From positions 1-22,454 of the forward strand of contig CAZYQI010000045.1 of NCBI GenBank assembly GCA_964649745.1: 22,454 nucleotides of DNA, read 5' to 3'. Positions within the stretch are counted from its first letter, which is position 1, and every line of letters begins with the position of its first letter. Below the pieces are notes generated by a model that worked only from the letters and a program-made list of their open reading frames with translations, made no database searches and had not been told where the DNA came from. This DNA comes from CAZEHS01 sp964649745 (GTDB taxonomy: Bacteria; Bacillota; Clostridia; Peptostreptococcales; Acidaminobacteraceae). Shown piece after piece: positions 14,350-21,465 of this stretch. The position numbers and the translations under genes are program-made.

Positions 14350-15663
14350 TCAACTAATTGCTTTAAGATTTTCTGAGCTCTCTTTTTCGTTTTCAATTCT
14401 TTCGGATGCAATGACAAAGGGCATATACATCAACACTGACAGCACCAGGTTGAAAAGAGCCAATGCGGCGCCCTTCCATGAACCAACGGCGATGAATCCG
14501 CCGATAATCGGCGGTGTTGTCCATGGTACCATGGCGATGGTCTTCGGGACTAAATTAAGATCTAAAGCAAAGTAACTGATTACCGTCAGGACCACTGGCC
14601 CCAGGATAAACGGAACGACAAACAGCGGATTCAAGATCAATGGGAACCCAAAGATTACCGTTTCATTGATATTGAATAGCCCCGGTCCTATTCCCAGTTC
14701 TGCCATCAGTCTGTTTTGCTTTCGTTTGCCTGCGATGAACACAGCAATCAGCAGGCTGATGGTTGCACCGGAACCCCCAAGATACACAAAGGAATCAAAG
14801 AAGGATTTCGTTACAATGTGAACTGCTTCCTTGTTGGCTGCCACAGCGTCCATGTTGGCCTGCAGTATGGGCAGCATCAGAGGTTCAATAACCGATCCGA
14901 TAATGTTGGATCCGTGCAGTCCGAAGAACCAGAGAATATGGTTCATGAAAGCAATCAGAATGGCCGCGCCCAGAGAGTCTGTCATATTCTGCAGCGGAGC
15001 GCCCAAGTAGCGATTGAAGACAGAAATGACGTCCGAACCCGATATTGCGCCGAATACTGCGTAAAATGTCCCGAACAATCCCAGTACAATCAATGTTGGA
15101 AATAGCGCTGCAAAGGATTTCGATACCGCCGGAGGAACGTTTTCCGGCATTTTGATGACAAGCTTTTCTGATCTTGTAAGCCGCACATACACTTCTGTAG
15201 AGATAATGGCAACCAAGATGGCAATAAACATTCCCTGGGAATTCACAAAGATGGAATTGATATACCCGTACCCCGAAATGCTTACACCTGCCTCATTGGT
15301 TAGGGTGGCCGTTTGGGGCAGCAGTACTGTGAAACATGCTAATCCAAGAATGCCTGCATTGAGAGCATCCACCTTGTAGGATTCGGCCAGGTGATACGCC
15401 ACTGAAAACGCCAGCATAAGGGAAATGATTGTCATTGTTCCCCAAAAAACACTGCCACCCATGTTTGTCCACGCAGGGGTAAATATGCGATCCATAAGGG
15501 CTGTGTATCCGGGAATAGGGGCGTTATTGATGAGTACTGCAAAGGAACCTGCAATAACAAAAGGCATCGTAACCGCAAAGGCATCACGGACGGCAACCAT
15601 ATGCCGCTGGGATCCGAACCGTGCCGCTACCGGCACCAAGTATTTTTCCAGAAAAGCAATCAT
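14350..15663 (-). CDS. PTS lactose/cellobiose-family IIC permease
   Basis: A 437-residue integral membrane permease, the sugar channel of the PTS system, with about ten hydrophobic segments. Recognisable blocks are VRDAFAVTMPFVIAGSFAVL near the N-terminus, FMNHILWFFGLHGSNIIG (the conserved HxxWFxGxHG core), SFFDSFVYLGGSGATISLL, FNINETVIFGFPLILNPLFV (the NExxxFGxPxxxNP signature) and PWTTPPIIGGFI. These are the hallmarks of the Lac/Cel family. CAGGAGG lies just before the ATG, inside the end of the IIB gene, whose stop is one base away. Known sugars of this family are cellobiose, chitobiose and lactose; the operon context favours chitobiose or a related GlcNAc disaccharide. Confidence 0.96.
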   Translation of the reverse strand: MIAFLEKYLVPVAARFGSQRHMVAVRDAFAVTMPFVIAGSFAVLINNAPIPGYTALMDRIFTPAWTNMGGSVFWGTMTIISLMLAFSVAYHLAESYKVDALNAGILGLACFTVLLPQTATLTNEAGVSISGYGYINSIFVNSQGMFIAILVAIISTEVYVRLTRSEKLVIKMPENVPPAVSKSFAALFPTLIVLGLFGTFYAVFGAISGSDVISVFNRYLGAPLQNMTDSLGAAILIAFMNHILWFFGLHGSNIIGSVIEPLMLPILQANMDAVAANKEAVHIVTKSFFDSFVYLGGSGATISLLIAVFIAGKRKQNRLMAELGIGPGLFNINETVIFGFPLILNPLFVVPFILGPVVLTVISYFALDLNLVPKTIAMVPWTTPPIIGGFIAVGSWKGAALALFNLVLSVLMYMPFVIASERIENEKESSENLKAIS

Positions 15664-15664
15664 C

Positions 15665-16006
15665 CTAAACCTCCTGATTTACCATACATGATCCATCACT
15701 ATTTTTTTCAATCATCGAAATCGCCTGCATTAACACCGCATCTCCATTGATTGTGCCGTAATGAATCGAATCAATCACCTGAACGGGAATGCCGTGTTCC
15801 GACATGATTTCCTTCATTCTGCCTAGTAAAAATCGTACCTGAGGCCCTAAGAGAACCGCTTGAACATTTGTTTCCCTCTTCGCATCGGACTCTCCAACAG
15901 CAAAAATATCGGCCTCGATGTTTTTAAGTGCTGCTGCTGCCTTCATTTTGCTGACGAGCAGGGATGTAGACATACCCGCACAGCAAACTAACATGATTCG
16001 ATTCAT
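15665..16006 (-). CDS. PTS lactose/cellobiose-family IIB component
   Basis: A 113-residue cytoplasmic IIB protein that receives phosphate from IIA on a cysteine and phosphorylates the sugar during uptake. The N-terminus MNRIMLVCCAGMSTSLLVSK carries the C-x-AGMSTS phosphate loop, so the active residue by alignment is Cys8. The rest is typical: ADIFAVGESDAK, VLLGPQVRFLLGRM, GIPVQVIDSIHYG. I start it at the ATG at 16006, two bases after the kinase stop, with AAAGGGGTG upstream. A start at 16027 would add seven residues not usual for the family. Confidence 0.95.
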   Translation of the reverse strand: MNRIMLVCCAGMSTSLLVSKMKAAAALKNIEADIFAVGESDAKRETNVQAVLLGPQVRFLLGRMKEIMSEHGIPVQVIDSIHYGTINGDAVLMQAISMIEKNSDGSCMVNQEV

Positions 16007-16007
16007 T

Positions 16008-16940
16008 TTAACACCCCTTTTCAACATGGTATGCCTCTAACATGCGCAGCGCCCCTTCCAGAGGCCCTGCATCGGGCAAGTGACAATTAAGACTTGGATA
16101 TTTTTGATGCGCTGCAGATTCAAAACGCGTGCGATAGTAGGTCGACTTAACAAGAACGCTTCCCCCATAACACAAGGGGAATGTATCATTTCCGATTCGG
16201 CTCACCAGTGCGTCCGTTAAATCCACCAGCCCAGCAATTCCTCTGCAAACGATTTCCTTCGCCACACAGTCACCAGATTCCGCTGCTGCTAAAACTGAAG
16301 TTGCTAATGAGGCAATACGTTCCTTCCCACCTCCATTCCTATACAGGCATGTCATCATATCCTCCGGTGTTCGGAGCTGATGGACTTCTGCAAGGTACTC
16401 TGTCAAGACCGTCTTAGGGCCCCGTCCGTCATATGCTCTTAACACCTGTCTAATGGCCTCTGTTCCCAAATACCATCCGCTGCCTTCATCACTGATCAGG
16501 TTTCCCCATCCGCCAACACGAATCTGCTCATGCCCGTGTACGCCAAGAGCAATGGAACCTGTGCCGCAAATAATGATGGCCCCTTTCCTGCCGGAGTTCC
16601 CGCCTACCAGGGCCGCGTAAGCATCATTGCAGACAAGGATTTCGCCTGACAATCCTATGTCCTTTAACCACTTGCCCATTCGTACTTCATCTTCAGCGGT
16701 GTCGATTCCAGCACCACTGAAGCACGTGCCGCCTATATCGTGAACACCAATTCCCGCCTGACAGGTAATGCTTGAAACTAATGTTTCCAAACGCTGCTGA
16801 ACCACGTTTTCTGACAGGTTGTTTGCGTTTGTTGCGCCGGTTTCAGCATAAAAGCGTTGTCCGCTTCTTGTGTTGGCCAATATCGCTTGGGTACCGCTGC
16901 CTCCGCCATCTACTCCCAGTAACCAGGTGTCTTTAACCAT
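16008..16940 (-). CDS. BadF/BadG-type amino-sugar kinase (GlcNAc kinase-like)
   Basis: A 310-residue member of the ASKHA-fold BadF/BadG/BcrA ATPase family that includes eukaryotic-type GlcNAc kinases and the clostridial MurK kinase for MurNAc/GlcNAc. Motifs: phosphate-1 loop WLLGVDGGGSGTQAILANTR, the GATNANNL block typical of GlcNAc kinases, CFSGAGIDTAEDE, VCNDAYAALVGG with the catalytic Asp, GAIIICGTGSIALGV (phosphate-2) and GGWGNLISDEGSGWYLG. The likely role is to phosphorylate the non-phosphorylated GlcNAc released when the disaccharide-6-phosphate is split, so both halves reach nagA. It overlaps the HPr gene by 8 bases and is followed by IIB after one base. Confidence 0.9.
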   Translation of the reverse strand: MVKDTWLLGVDGGGSGTQAILANTRSGQRFYAETGATNANNLSENVVQQRLETLVSSITCQAGIGVHDIGGTCFSGAGIDTAEDEVRMGKWLKDIGLSGEILVCNDAYAALVGGNSGRKGAIIICGTGSIALGVHGHEQIRVGGWGNLISDEGSGWYLGTEAIRQVLRAYDGRGPKTVLTEYLAEVHQLRTPEDMMTCLYRNGGGKERIASLATSVLAAAESGDCVAKEIVCRGIAGLVDLTDALVSRIGNDTFPLCYGGSVLVKSTYYRTRFESAAHQKYPSLNCHLPDAGPLEGALRMLEAYHVEKGC

Positions 16941-17199
16941 GAATCAGCGTATCCTCAAACAATGTCATCATGCCCATGGCCGCGATTTCTTCATCTGCTC
17001 CATCGATGTAAAGCGTTACCTGGTCTCCTTGAACTGCTCCTAAGCTTAGAATGCTGATCAGGCTTTTTGCATTGACTCGACGTTCTGATTTTTCAATGTC
17101 TATGGTCGAGTCATACCCGCGGGCAACGAAAACCACTTGGCTTGCTGGTCGGGCATGCAGACCTGCCGCTCCCTTTACGATGAGTTCTAATTTCTTCAC
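16933..17199 (-). CDS. HPr-family phosphocarrier protein
   Basis: An 88-residue HPr that relays phosphate from Enzyme I to IIA. The active site is AAGLHARPASQVV, with His15, and the regulatory region is VNAKSLISILSLGA, with Ser46, the residue phosphorylated by HPr kinase in Gram-positive bacteria. The usual Met48 position is Ile. Presence of Ser46 suggests it is still wired into carbon catabolite control rather than being only a nitrogen-PTS or Crh-like protein. It starts at GTG 17199, with AAGGAGGG eight bases upstream. It is the first gene of the sigma54-driven operon and overlaps the kinase gene. Confidence 0.96.
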   Translation of the reverse strand: MKKLELIVKGAAGLHARPASQVVFVARGYDSTIDIEKSERRVNAKSLISILSLGAVQGDQVTLYIDGADEEIAAMGMMTLFEDTLIHG

Positions 17200-17225
17200 G
17201 CAATCCCTCCTTCACAGATTAACTA

Positions 17226-17241
17226 TGCACAATTCATGCCA
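17226..17241 (-). promoter_or_regulatory. sigma54 (-24/-12) promoter of the PTS/nag operon
   Basis: On the minus strand TGGCATGAATTGTGCA fits the sigma54 consensus TGGCAC-N5-TTGCA at all but two positions, with the invariant GG and GC exactly 12 bases apart. The start site should fall about 17215, giving a leader of about 16 nt that includes the HPr ribosome site. The adjacent regulator has the GAYTGA motif needed to activate sigma54. Confidence 0.8.
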
Positions 17242-17336
17242 AACATCCTCTGGAAACCACCACGCTTTTTTTACATGACCAGCAGTGATTTTGGAAGGCT
17301 CTCCGGCATTCTTTGTACTTATGTATAAAATTAAAA

Positions 17337-17398
17337 TGTGTGCAAAGCACACACCTCATCGGCCGCACGCTTTTGCACACATTTTGCACACTGCACAC
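17337..17398. promoter_or_regulatory. Upstream activating sequence: TGCACAC boxes
   Basis: A perfect inverted repeat TGTGTGC-aaa-GCACACA (17337-17353) is followed by GCACGC (17365-17370) and three TGCACAC heptamers at 17374-17380, 17385-17391 and 17392-17398. The cluster lies about 95-155 bp upstream of the -24 box. That is the usual position and multiplicity for an enhancer bound by a LevR/CelR-type activator, whose gene ends at 17400. It is not coding and not a CRISPR. Confidence 0.75.
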
Positions 17399-17399
17399 T

Positions 17400-20132
17400 T
17401 TACACATTGTCACCATTCTCGATAATCATCCGGCATAAATGAGCGATTTCTTCTTTCTCTATCACGATACCGTATGATCCGGCAAATACTGCAACACGGT
17501 CTCTAATCAAAGTAAACAGCATTCTATTGGTTTCTATGAAGGCATCCACCATGTCGAAGGGAATAACACCCTCCCTCTTAAGTCGCCTGTCTGTCAGAAA
17601 ACAAACATGGAGCAGCATCCCTGTGAAGACCTCCTCCGATATTTGGCGGTTGGCTTCGGATAGTATTCCCCGCAGAAGTCTTCCCACGTTCAGGACAAGG
17701 TCATCAGCATCGCAGGTTACAATATGCTCCTTCAGTGATTTAGAAATGCTGCGGTATAAGCTTTCTTTTCTAACAATGCTTAATAATGCTTCTTTTCCTT
17801 CCCCTGACAAATACGAAACCGCGGATATAAAGGGAATATTCTCGAATTTTACACTGACAGTACCAATAATTGCGATGATATCATGGGCCTCGCCATACCT
17901 TACAAGCCGCGAATGAAGCTCACTTTTTTCCATGGCCGTAATGGTCTTAACACGGATTTCGTCCGCGAACCCTTCACACTTAAGCATTTGCATCACCATG
18001 CTTTGAAGCCGTTCGGCGGCGCCCTCGCCGGTAAAGCACGTGGTTAGAATCAACTTAGGCTTAACGGAATCGTTTTTTTGTTGTGTCTGGTAGCTACAGC
18101 GTTCAGCTGCGAGGCTTTCTGCAATATCCTCCAGATCCCTGCCCAGCATCGCTTTCCTGCACCCTTCAATAACGATAAGTGTGCTGGTCAGGTCAATGGT
18201 TTTAACCTGTATGCCCGTTTCTTTTTGCACCAGATCGCCAAAATTCGAAAGTGAACCCATATCCACTAGAAAGAGAACCCCTTTACCACGGTTTATGCGC
18301 CGAATGGTTTCTTTTGCTTCATCATACATGTCCAAGGCGTTCATGGTCAGGGGCATATCCAGTGAATACGCGTACTCGGCGCCAATCAGTTGATTGGCCA
18401 CCTGGGCCATGCTGGACGCCGTAGAAACTCCGTGCATGGCAACCAATACGGCCACCTTGGCCTCATCCTCATCCTGGTTCACCTCCAACTGTGCAGCCAG
18501 AAACATGGTGATATAGCCTATTTCATCCAGAGTAACCTCCACGCAAAACCGCTCGTCTACAATTTTTGCCAGCTCCATAGCCACAAGAAATTCATTGGGG
18601 TACGAGACGCGGATCACGTTAAGCTTTGGATGAAAAATTCTGCCCCCGCCTCGCATACGTTCAATTGACCCGTTCAGATGAAGGGCCAGGGCAAAACGGA
18701 TTTTGTCATCGTATTGCCTACCCAGGCGTTCTCCCGCAAGATGAAGCATCTCTGCGGCCAGATCAATCACATCTGGGGCCAGGATTTTCTCCAGCTCGCA
18801 GCGTATTTGCTGCGCCGGAAGATCGACAAGGTATTTTTGAAAATGCCGGTCAATATCGATGTCCAGAATTTGTCGGATTTCGTCATCGTCTACCCCTGAA
18901 TCCCGCAACTGGCTAAGTTTCTTCTCAATCCGGTCATAAAAGAAACCACTTCCCTCATCCGGCCATTCCAGGGTCAGGGCTTCTTCCTCGAAGCTGAACT
19001 TAAACAAATCATCGTGACTTTTCAACAGGTGATCGATGGTTTCTCGGTGATTCTTAAGATCGATTACCGCCTTCCCAACATGTAACGGAAGATCGCCGTT
19101 ATTAATTAGAATGTAGTTCCTGTTTTTTGACTTGTAGGCCAGAAATCCCTTGGCACAGGCTAGCTGTATATCGCTTCTAAGCTGTCCGATATTATTGGGG
19201 CAGGGGTAAAGCAGCAGGGATATTAACGCATGACGGGTGATGTAGAGGGATTTAGAAACCCTTTTCGATTCCTCCCGTATGAATGTACAAACCAGCTCAT
19301 ACCGTTCTTTGAGGGTACGCTCATTAAGCGGCGGCAGTGTAATGACCATGGGAATTCGCCTGGTGAAGGTCTTGAGTAAAAATGAGGCCGGATCTTCAGT
19401 AGTGGCTGCAATTATCTGAACCTCCGCCGTCTGTAGATTCTCCGAATCTCCCAAGCGTCTGAAATGCCCCTTATCTATGAACGTAAACAGCATTTCCTGC
19501 CCTTGATGAGAGAGCCTGTGAACCTCATCTAAAAAAAGAACCCCTGTGTCCGCCTTTTTCAGCAGGCCTTCCTTATCCTGTTCCGCCCCTGTGTAGGCGC
19601 CTTTCTTTACGCCGAATATTTGTGCCACCAACAGCTGAGGATTTTCAGCATAGTCTGCACAGTTAAACTTAACGAAGGGAGACTTATCCTTAACCATCTC
19701 ACCTTCCTTGGCATAGCGGTACATCAATTCGGCGAACATCGATTTTCCTACGCCGGTTTCCCCTAAAATCAGGGTGTGAAGCCCTCTTGGGGGATACATA
19801 ATGGCAGCCTTCGCCTGCTGAACGGCCACACTCAGCGTATCCTTCGCCCCTATGATAAGTTCCAGTGCAGCAAACTCATTTTTATCACCCTGCTGGACAG
19901 GGCAGGACTCTTCCGACTCGTTTATCCCACACCCCACCATGAACAGCACAGGACGGCCCGGGAGCTTGGTCAGCACACCCTTACATTCCAGTTGATTGAG
20001 ATACCGGCTGACCGTTGATCGGTCGATACCGAGCTCCTGTGACAGTTTAGCCGCATCAAAGGATTTCCAACTGTCAGCATCAGCGCTTTGCAAGCTTTTC
20101 ACTTGTGCCATCAACCATTCTATCCGTGTCAT
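17400..20132 (-). CDS. LevR-type sigma54-dependent PRD/AAA+ transcriptional activator
   Basis: A 910-residue activator. Order of domains: an N-terminal helix-turn-helix (residues ~28-50, AAKLSQELGIDRSTVSRYL); a sigma54-interaction AAA+ domain with Walker A GETGVGKS at 124-131, the sigma54-contact loop GAYTGA at 178-183 and Walker B GVLFLDE at 197-203; PRD1 (~450-560, LHLNGSIERM); a mannose-type EIIA domain (~570-690, VAMHGVSTASSMAQVA, with a phosphorylatable His); an EIIB-like domain (~700-790, LTTCFTGEGAAERL); and PRD2 (~800-905, LLHVCFLTDRRLKREG). Such proteins are switched by PTS phosphorylation, on when substrate flows and off when IIB-phosphate accumulates. I start at the ATG at 20132 (GGAGG upstream) because an upstream frame extends past the promoter. 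It should activate the operon through the TGCACAC boxes. Confidence 0.95.
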   Translation of the reverse strand: MTRIEWLMAQVKSLQSADADSWKSFDAAKLSQELGIDRSTVSRYLNQLECKGVLTKLPGRPVLFMVGCGINESEESCPVQQGDKNEFAALELIIGAKDTLSVAVQQAKAAIMYPPRGLHTLILGETGVGKSMFAELMYRYAKEGEMVKDKSPFVKFNCADYAENPQLLVAQIFGVKKGAYTGAEQDKEGLLKKADTGVLFLDEVHRLSHQGQEMLFTFIDKGHFRRLGDSENLQTAEVQIIAATTEDPASFLLKTFTRRIPMVITLPPLNERTLKERYELVCTFIREESKRVSKSLYITRHALISLLLYPCPNNIGQLRSDIQLACAKGFLAYKSKNRNYILINNGDLPLHVGKAVIDLKNHRETIDHLLKSHDDLFKFSFEEEALTLEWPDEGSGFFYDRIEKKLSQLRDSGVDDDEIRQILDIDIDRHFQKYLVDLPAQQIRCELEKILAPDVIDLAAEMLHLAGERLGRQYDDKIRFALALHLNGSIERMRGGGRIFHPKLNVIRVSYPNEFLVAMELAKIVDERFCVEVTLDEIGYITMFLAAQLEVNQDEDEAKVAVLVAMHGVSTASSMAQVANQLIGAEYAYSLDMPLTMNALDMYDEAKETIRRINRGKGVLFLVDMGSLSNFGDLVQKETGIQVKTIDLTSTLIVIEGCRKAMLGRDLEDIAESLAAERCSYQTQQKNDSVKPKLILTTCFTGEGAAERLQSMVMQMLKCEGFADEIRVKTITAMEKSELHSRLVRYGEAHDIIAIIGTVSVKFENIPFISAVSYLSGEGKEALLSIVRKESLYRSISKSLKEHIVTCDADDLVLNVGRLLRGILSEANRQISEEVFTGMLLHVCFLTDRRLKREGVIPFDMVDAFIETNRMLFTLIRDRVAVFAGSYGIVIEKEEIAHLCRMIIENGDNV

Positions 20133-20165
20133 ACTGCCTCCATCAAGGGTGTGCTCTATGCTCTG

Positions 20166-20194
20166 ATTATAGTTAAGATCACACCGCAATTCAA
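20166..20194 (-). promoter_or_regulatory. sigmaA promoter of the LevR-type activator gene
   Basis: On the minus strand TTGAAT, 17 bases, then a perfect TATAAT. The expected start near 20158 gives a leader of about 25 nt before GGAGG and the ATG at 20132. This also rules out translation from any start upstream of about 20160. Confidence 0.75.
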
Positions 20195-20390
20195 TGAGCA
20201 CTTTGTAATTCTTGGAATTAATGCGGCCAACCTCCTATTCCATGATGCATCACGAGATCCACAGACCTTCATACTCTTAGGGGCCCCTTATTCTTTCTGA
20301 AGTAAGGGCTATTAATTTAAGAGAAATCCACCGGCTCAACCCGTGGATAAAAAGCTTTAGCTATGGTGGAAAACATAAAAACCCCCTTGT
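20195..20390. other. Non-coding stretch upstream of the activator gene
   Basis: No gene is visible. It contains two minor hairpins: GCCCCTTA...TAAGGGC around 20283-20309, and ATCCAC-CGG...CCC-GTGGAT at 20326-20348. The second, with the following AAAGCTTTAGCTATGGTGG, has the appearance of an IS200/IS605-type end, but I cannot confirm it. Confidence 0.35.
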
Positions 20391-20438
20391 TACAATAAAA
20401 AGCGAAGCCAAGGATGCCTTGAGCTTCGCTTTATTGTA
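20391..20438. terminator. Strong hairpin, likely bidirectional terminator
   Basis: TACAATAAA-aa-GCGAAGC-c-AAGG, loop ATG, then CCTT-ga-GCTTCGC-TTTATTGTA: about 20 paired bases with small internal loops and A/T-rich outer arms on both sides. It insulates the activator gene from the RAYT/YdeI debris to its right. Confidence 0.65.
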
Positions 20439-20460
20439 TATCGTATTCCCCACTATAATG

Positions 20461-20526
20461 CCAATTATCCCAATCCGACTGGGTTTAAAAAAGCATGATT
20501 GAGAGCGGAGCTTTCGATTGAGTCAT
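20461..20526 (-). pseudogene. 5' fragment of a second YdeI-type gene
   Basis: On the minus strand this reads MTQSKAPLSIMLF, stop, then TQSDWDNW. It matches the start of the intact YdeI-type gene at 133-717 (MTQQPKAPLPIMLF, E, TQSDWDSW). The stop is a single G-to-T change (GAA to TAA) in the same frame. Similarity ends at the Trp, after which unrelated sequence follows. The leader is also homologous, including the GAGGTGT ribosome site and a GGGACG repeat half-site about 20 bp upstream. So this is a decayed duplicate, cut after about 20 codons, joined upstream to a RAYT fragment. Confidence 0.75.
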
Positions 20527-20546
20527 AAGTACACCTCTATAAAATG

Positions 20547-20583
20547 AATCGTCCCAGCACTTTTTAATAAGCGCCAGGGACGT
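20547..20583. repeat. REP-like palindrome, family 2 (copy K)
   Basis: AATCGTCCCAGC...GCGCCAGGGACG: CGTCCC / GGGACG arms around an A/T-rich interior, the same layout as the copy at 3757-3800. It forms the junction between the truncated RAYT and the YdeI fragment. Confidence 0.6.
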
Positions 20584-20592
20584 TGGTAAACT

Positions 20593-20724
20593 CTTGTAGT
20601 CCTCTGTCAGGGTATTATACGCCTGCTTTTCAGTATCCGTTTTGAGTATCCGGTCTTTATTATTTCCACGACAGATAATATGATACAAGGCTCCAAGATA
20701 ATTGATCCGAGGTTTTCCAGGCAT
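20593..20724 (-). pseudogene. Truncated RAYT transposase (first 44 codons)
   Basis: MPGKPRINYLGALYHIICRG, then NNKDRILKTDTEKQAYNTLT and EDYK: nearly identical to the first 44 residues of the intact transposase at 21474-22376. After this the reading frame passes straight into a REP-like palindrome and ends 35 codons later inside the YdeI fragment. The HUH motif, catalytic Tyr and C-terminal domain are all missing. The leader (GTTCTCCTGTTGGTCTACTC on the plus strand) is also shared with the intact copy. Confidence 0.85.
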
Positions 20725-20751
20725 TGACGTTCTCCTGTTGGTCTACTCAAT

Positions 20752-20780
20752 AAAAAAACGGCAGTTTATAATTCTGCCGT
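20752..20780 (-). terminator. Rho-independent terminator after the 123-aa gene
   Basis: On the minus strand, ACGGCAG, a 9-nt loop, CTGCCGT (7 perfect pairs), then TTTTTTATTG. It lies about 60 bases after the stop of the 123-aa gene and before the truncated RAYT. Confidence 0.8.
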
Positions 20781-20803
20781 CAATATAGCATATGTAGCCA
20801 TTA

Positions 20804-20828
20804 GGTTGATAGGTGGTGCCTGGCCCCC
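20804..20828 (-). repeat. REP-like motif, family 1 (copy D)
   Basis: On the minus strand it reads GGGGGCCAGGCACCACCTAT followed by CAACC. It shares CAGGCAC-ACC with the other copies and CACCTATCAA with the copy at 5458. It lies about 10 bases after the stop of the 123-aa gene. Confidence 0.6.
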
Positions 20829-20838
20829 GTTGCCTCCC

Positions 20839-21210
20839 CTACCTGAAGCAAAGGTTCACTTCCTCTTCAATCAAGGTCTTCGCCACGCCCATGGCCTTGA
20901 TTATGTTTTCCATCCGGGTATAATTCGCCGTACCCGCCTCAGATTTTTGACGGGCCTTTTCGCATTTGCTAATGATGGAGGAAATGGGCCCCAGGGCTTC
21001 TACCAGTTCTTCCTTTGAATAGTTTTTGGCGCTGTCGTCATCGGACATCATCGCTTGCGAAATTCGAAGGGCCCTTATCCTATTTTTAAGAAGAGTGTGC
21101 TGCGAAGATCCTTGCTCGAATTTGGGTTGGATGCTTTCACAGCTGTCGATGATGGAGGATACCAGAATCTGCGCCTTTTGTAATTCTTCCTGTTTAAAAT
21201 CAGCTTTCAT
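20839..21210 (-). CDS. Helical 123-aa protein with two 59-residue repeats
   Basis: A small protein I do not recognise. It is made of two similar halves offset by exactly 59 residues. Residues 5-55 (FKQEELQKAQILVSSIIDSC, then ESIQPKFEQGSSQHTLLKNR) pair with residues 64-114 (YSKEELVEALGPISSIISKC, then EKARQKSEAGTANYTRMENI). Shared positions include EEL, SSII, CE, K-x-E-x-G, T, N, I and A. Each half is predicted as a pair of amphipathic helices with one cysteine (24 and 83). No signal peptide or membrane segment is visible, so it is likely cytoplasmic. GAGGTGAGCT lies just before the ATG. It stands alone, bounded by family-1 repeats at 20804-20828 and 21232-21258, and has its own terminator. Confidence 0.7.
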   Translation of the reverse strand: MKADFKQEELQKAQILVSSIIDSCESIQPKFEQGSSQHTLLKNRIRALRISQAMMSDDDSAKNYSKEELVEALGPISSIISKCEKARQKSEAGTANYTRMENIIKAMGVAKTLIEEEVNLCFR

Positions 21211-21231
21211 AGCTCACCTCTATCTGTAGCA

Positions 21232-21258
21232 CCTAGGGGTCAGGCACTACTTATCCAC
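21232..21258 (+). repeat. REP-like motif, family 1 (copy E)
   Basis: CCTAGGGGTCAGGCACTACT followed by TATCCAC, in the distal copy of the tandem duplication and just upstream of the 123-aa gene. Confidence 0.7.
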
Positions 21259-21461
21259 TTATTCAGCAGTGTTTTTACCTGCACCCTTATTGCCACGTCA
21301 CCCATTGCTGAATTTGTCTGCTTCGATACTGCCGCGGTACTAAGCTCCAACCGGTCTGCAACTTCGCGCTGAGTTATGACCGTATGCTCTTGCACAATGA
21401 GCATTAATACCTTTCTGGCATCTGTAAACCTGCGAACGCGACTTCTTCCTGTCAGCTCAGT
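21240..21461 (-). pseudogene. Duplicated 3' end of the RAYT gene
   Basis: Encodes the last ~73 residues of the transposase again (TELTGRSRVRRFTDARKV... to NKWISSA, stop at 21240-21242). It has no start of its own and would be translated only by reading through the TGA of the intact gene, with which it is in frame. It contains the DnaA-domain-IV-like helix-turn-helix but none of the catalytic part. Confidence 0.8.
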
Positions 21462-21465
21462 AGCG

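Noticed and set aside
7853..16940. Operon read as a MurNAc (peptidoglycan) recycling system because of the MupG-like gene
   Set aside because: No MurQ etherase or MurP-type permease is present, and nagA, nagB and kinase suffice for a GlcNAc disaccharide; kept as an alternative only.
17337..17398. Short TGCACAC repeats as a possible CRISPR array
   Set aside because: Units are 7 bp with irregular spacing and no unique spacers; position and neighbour fit an activator-binding enhancer.
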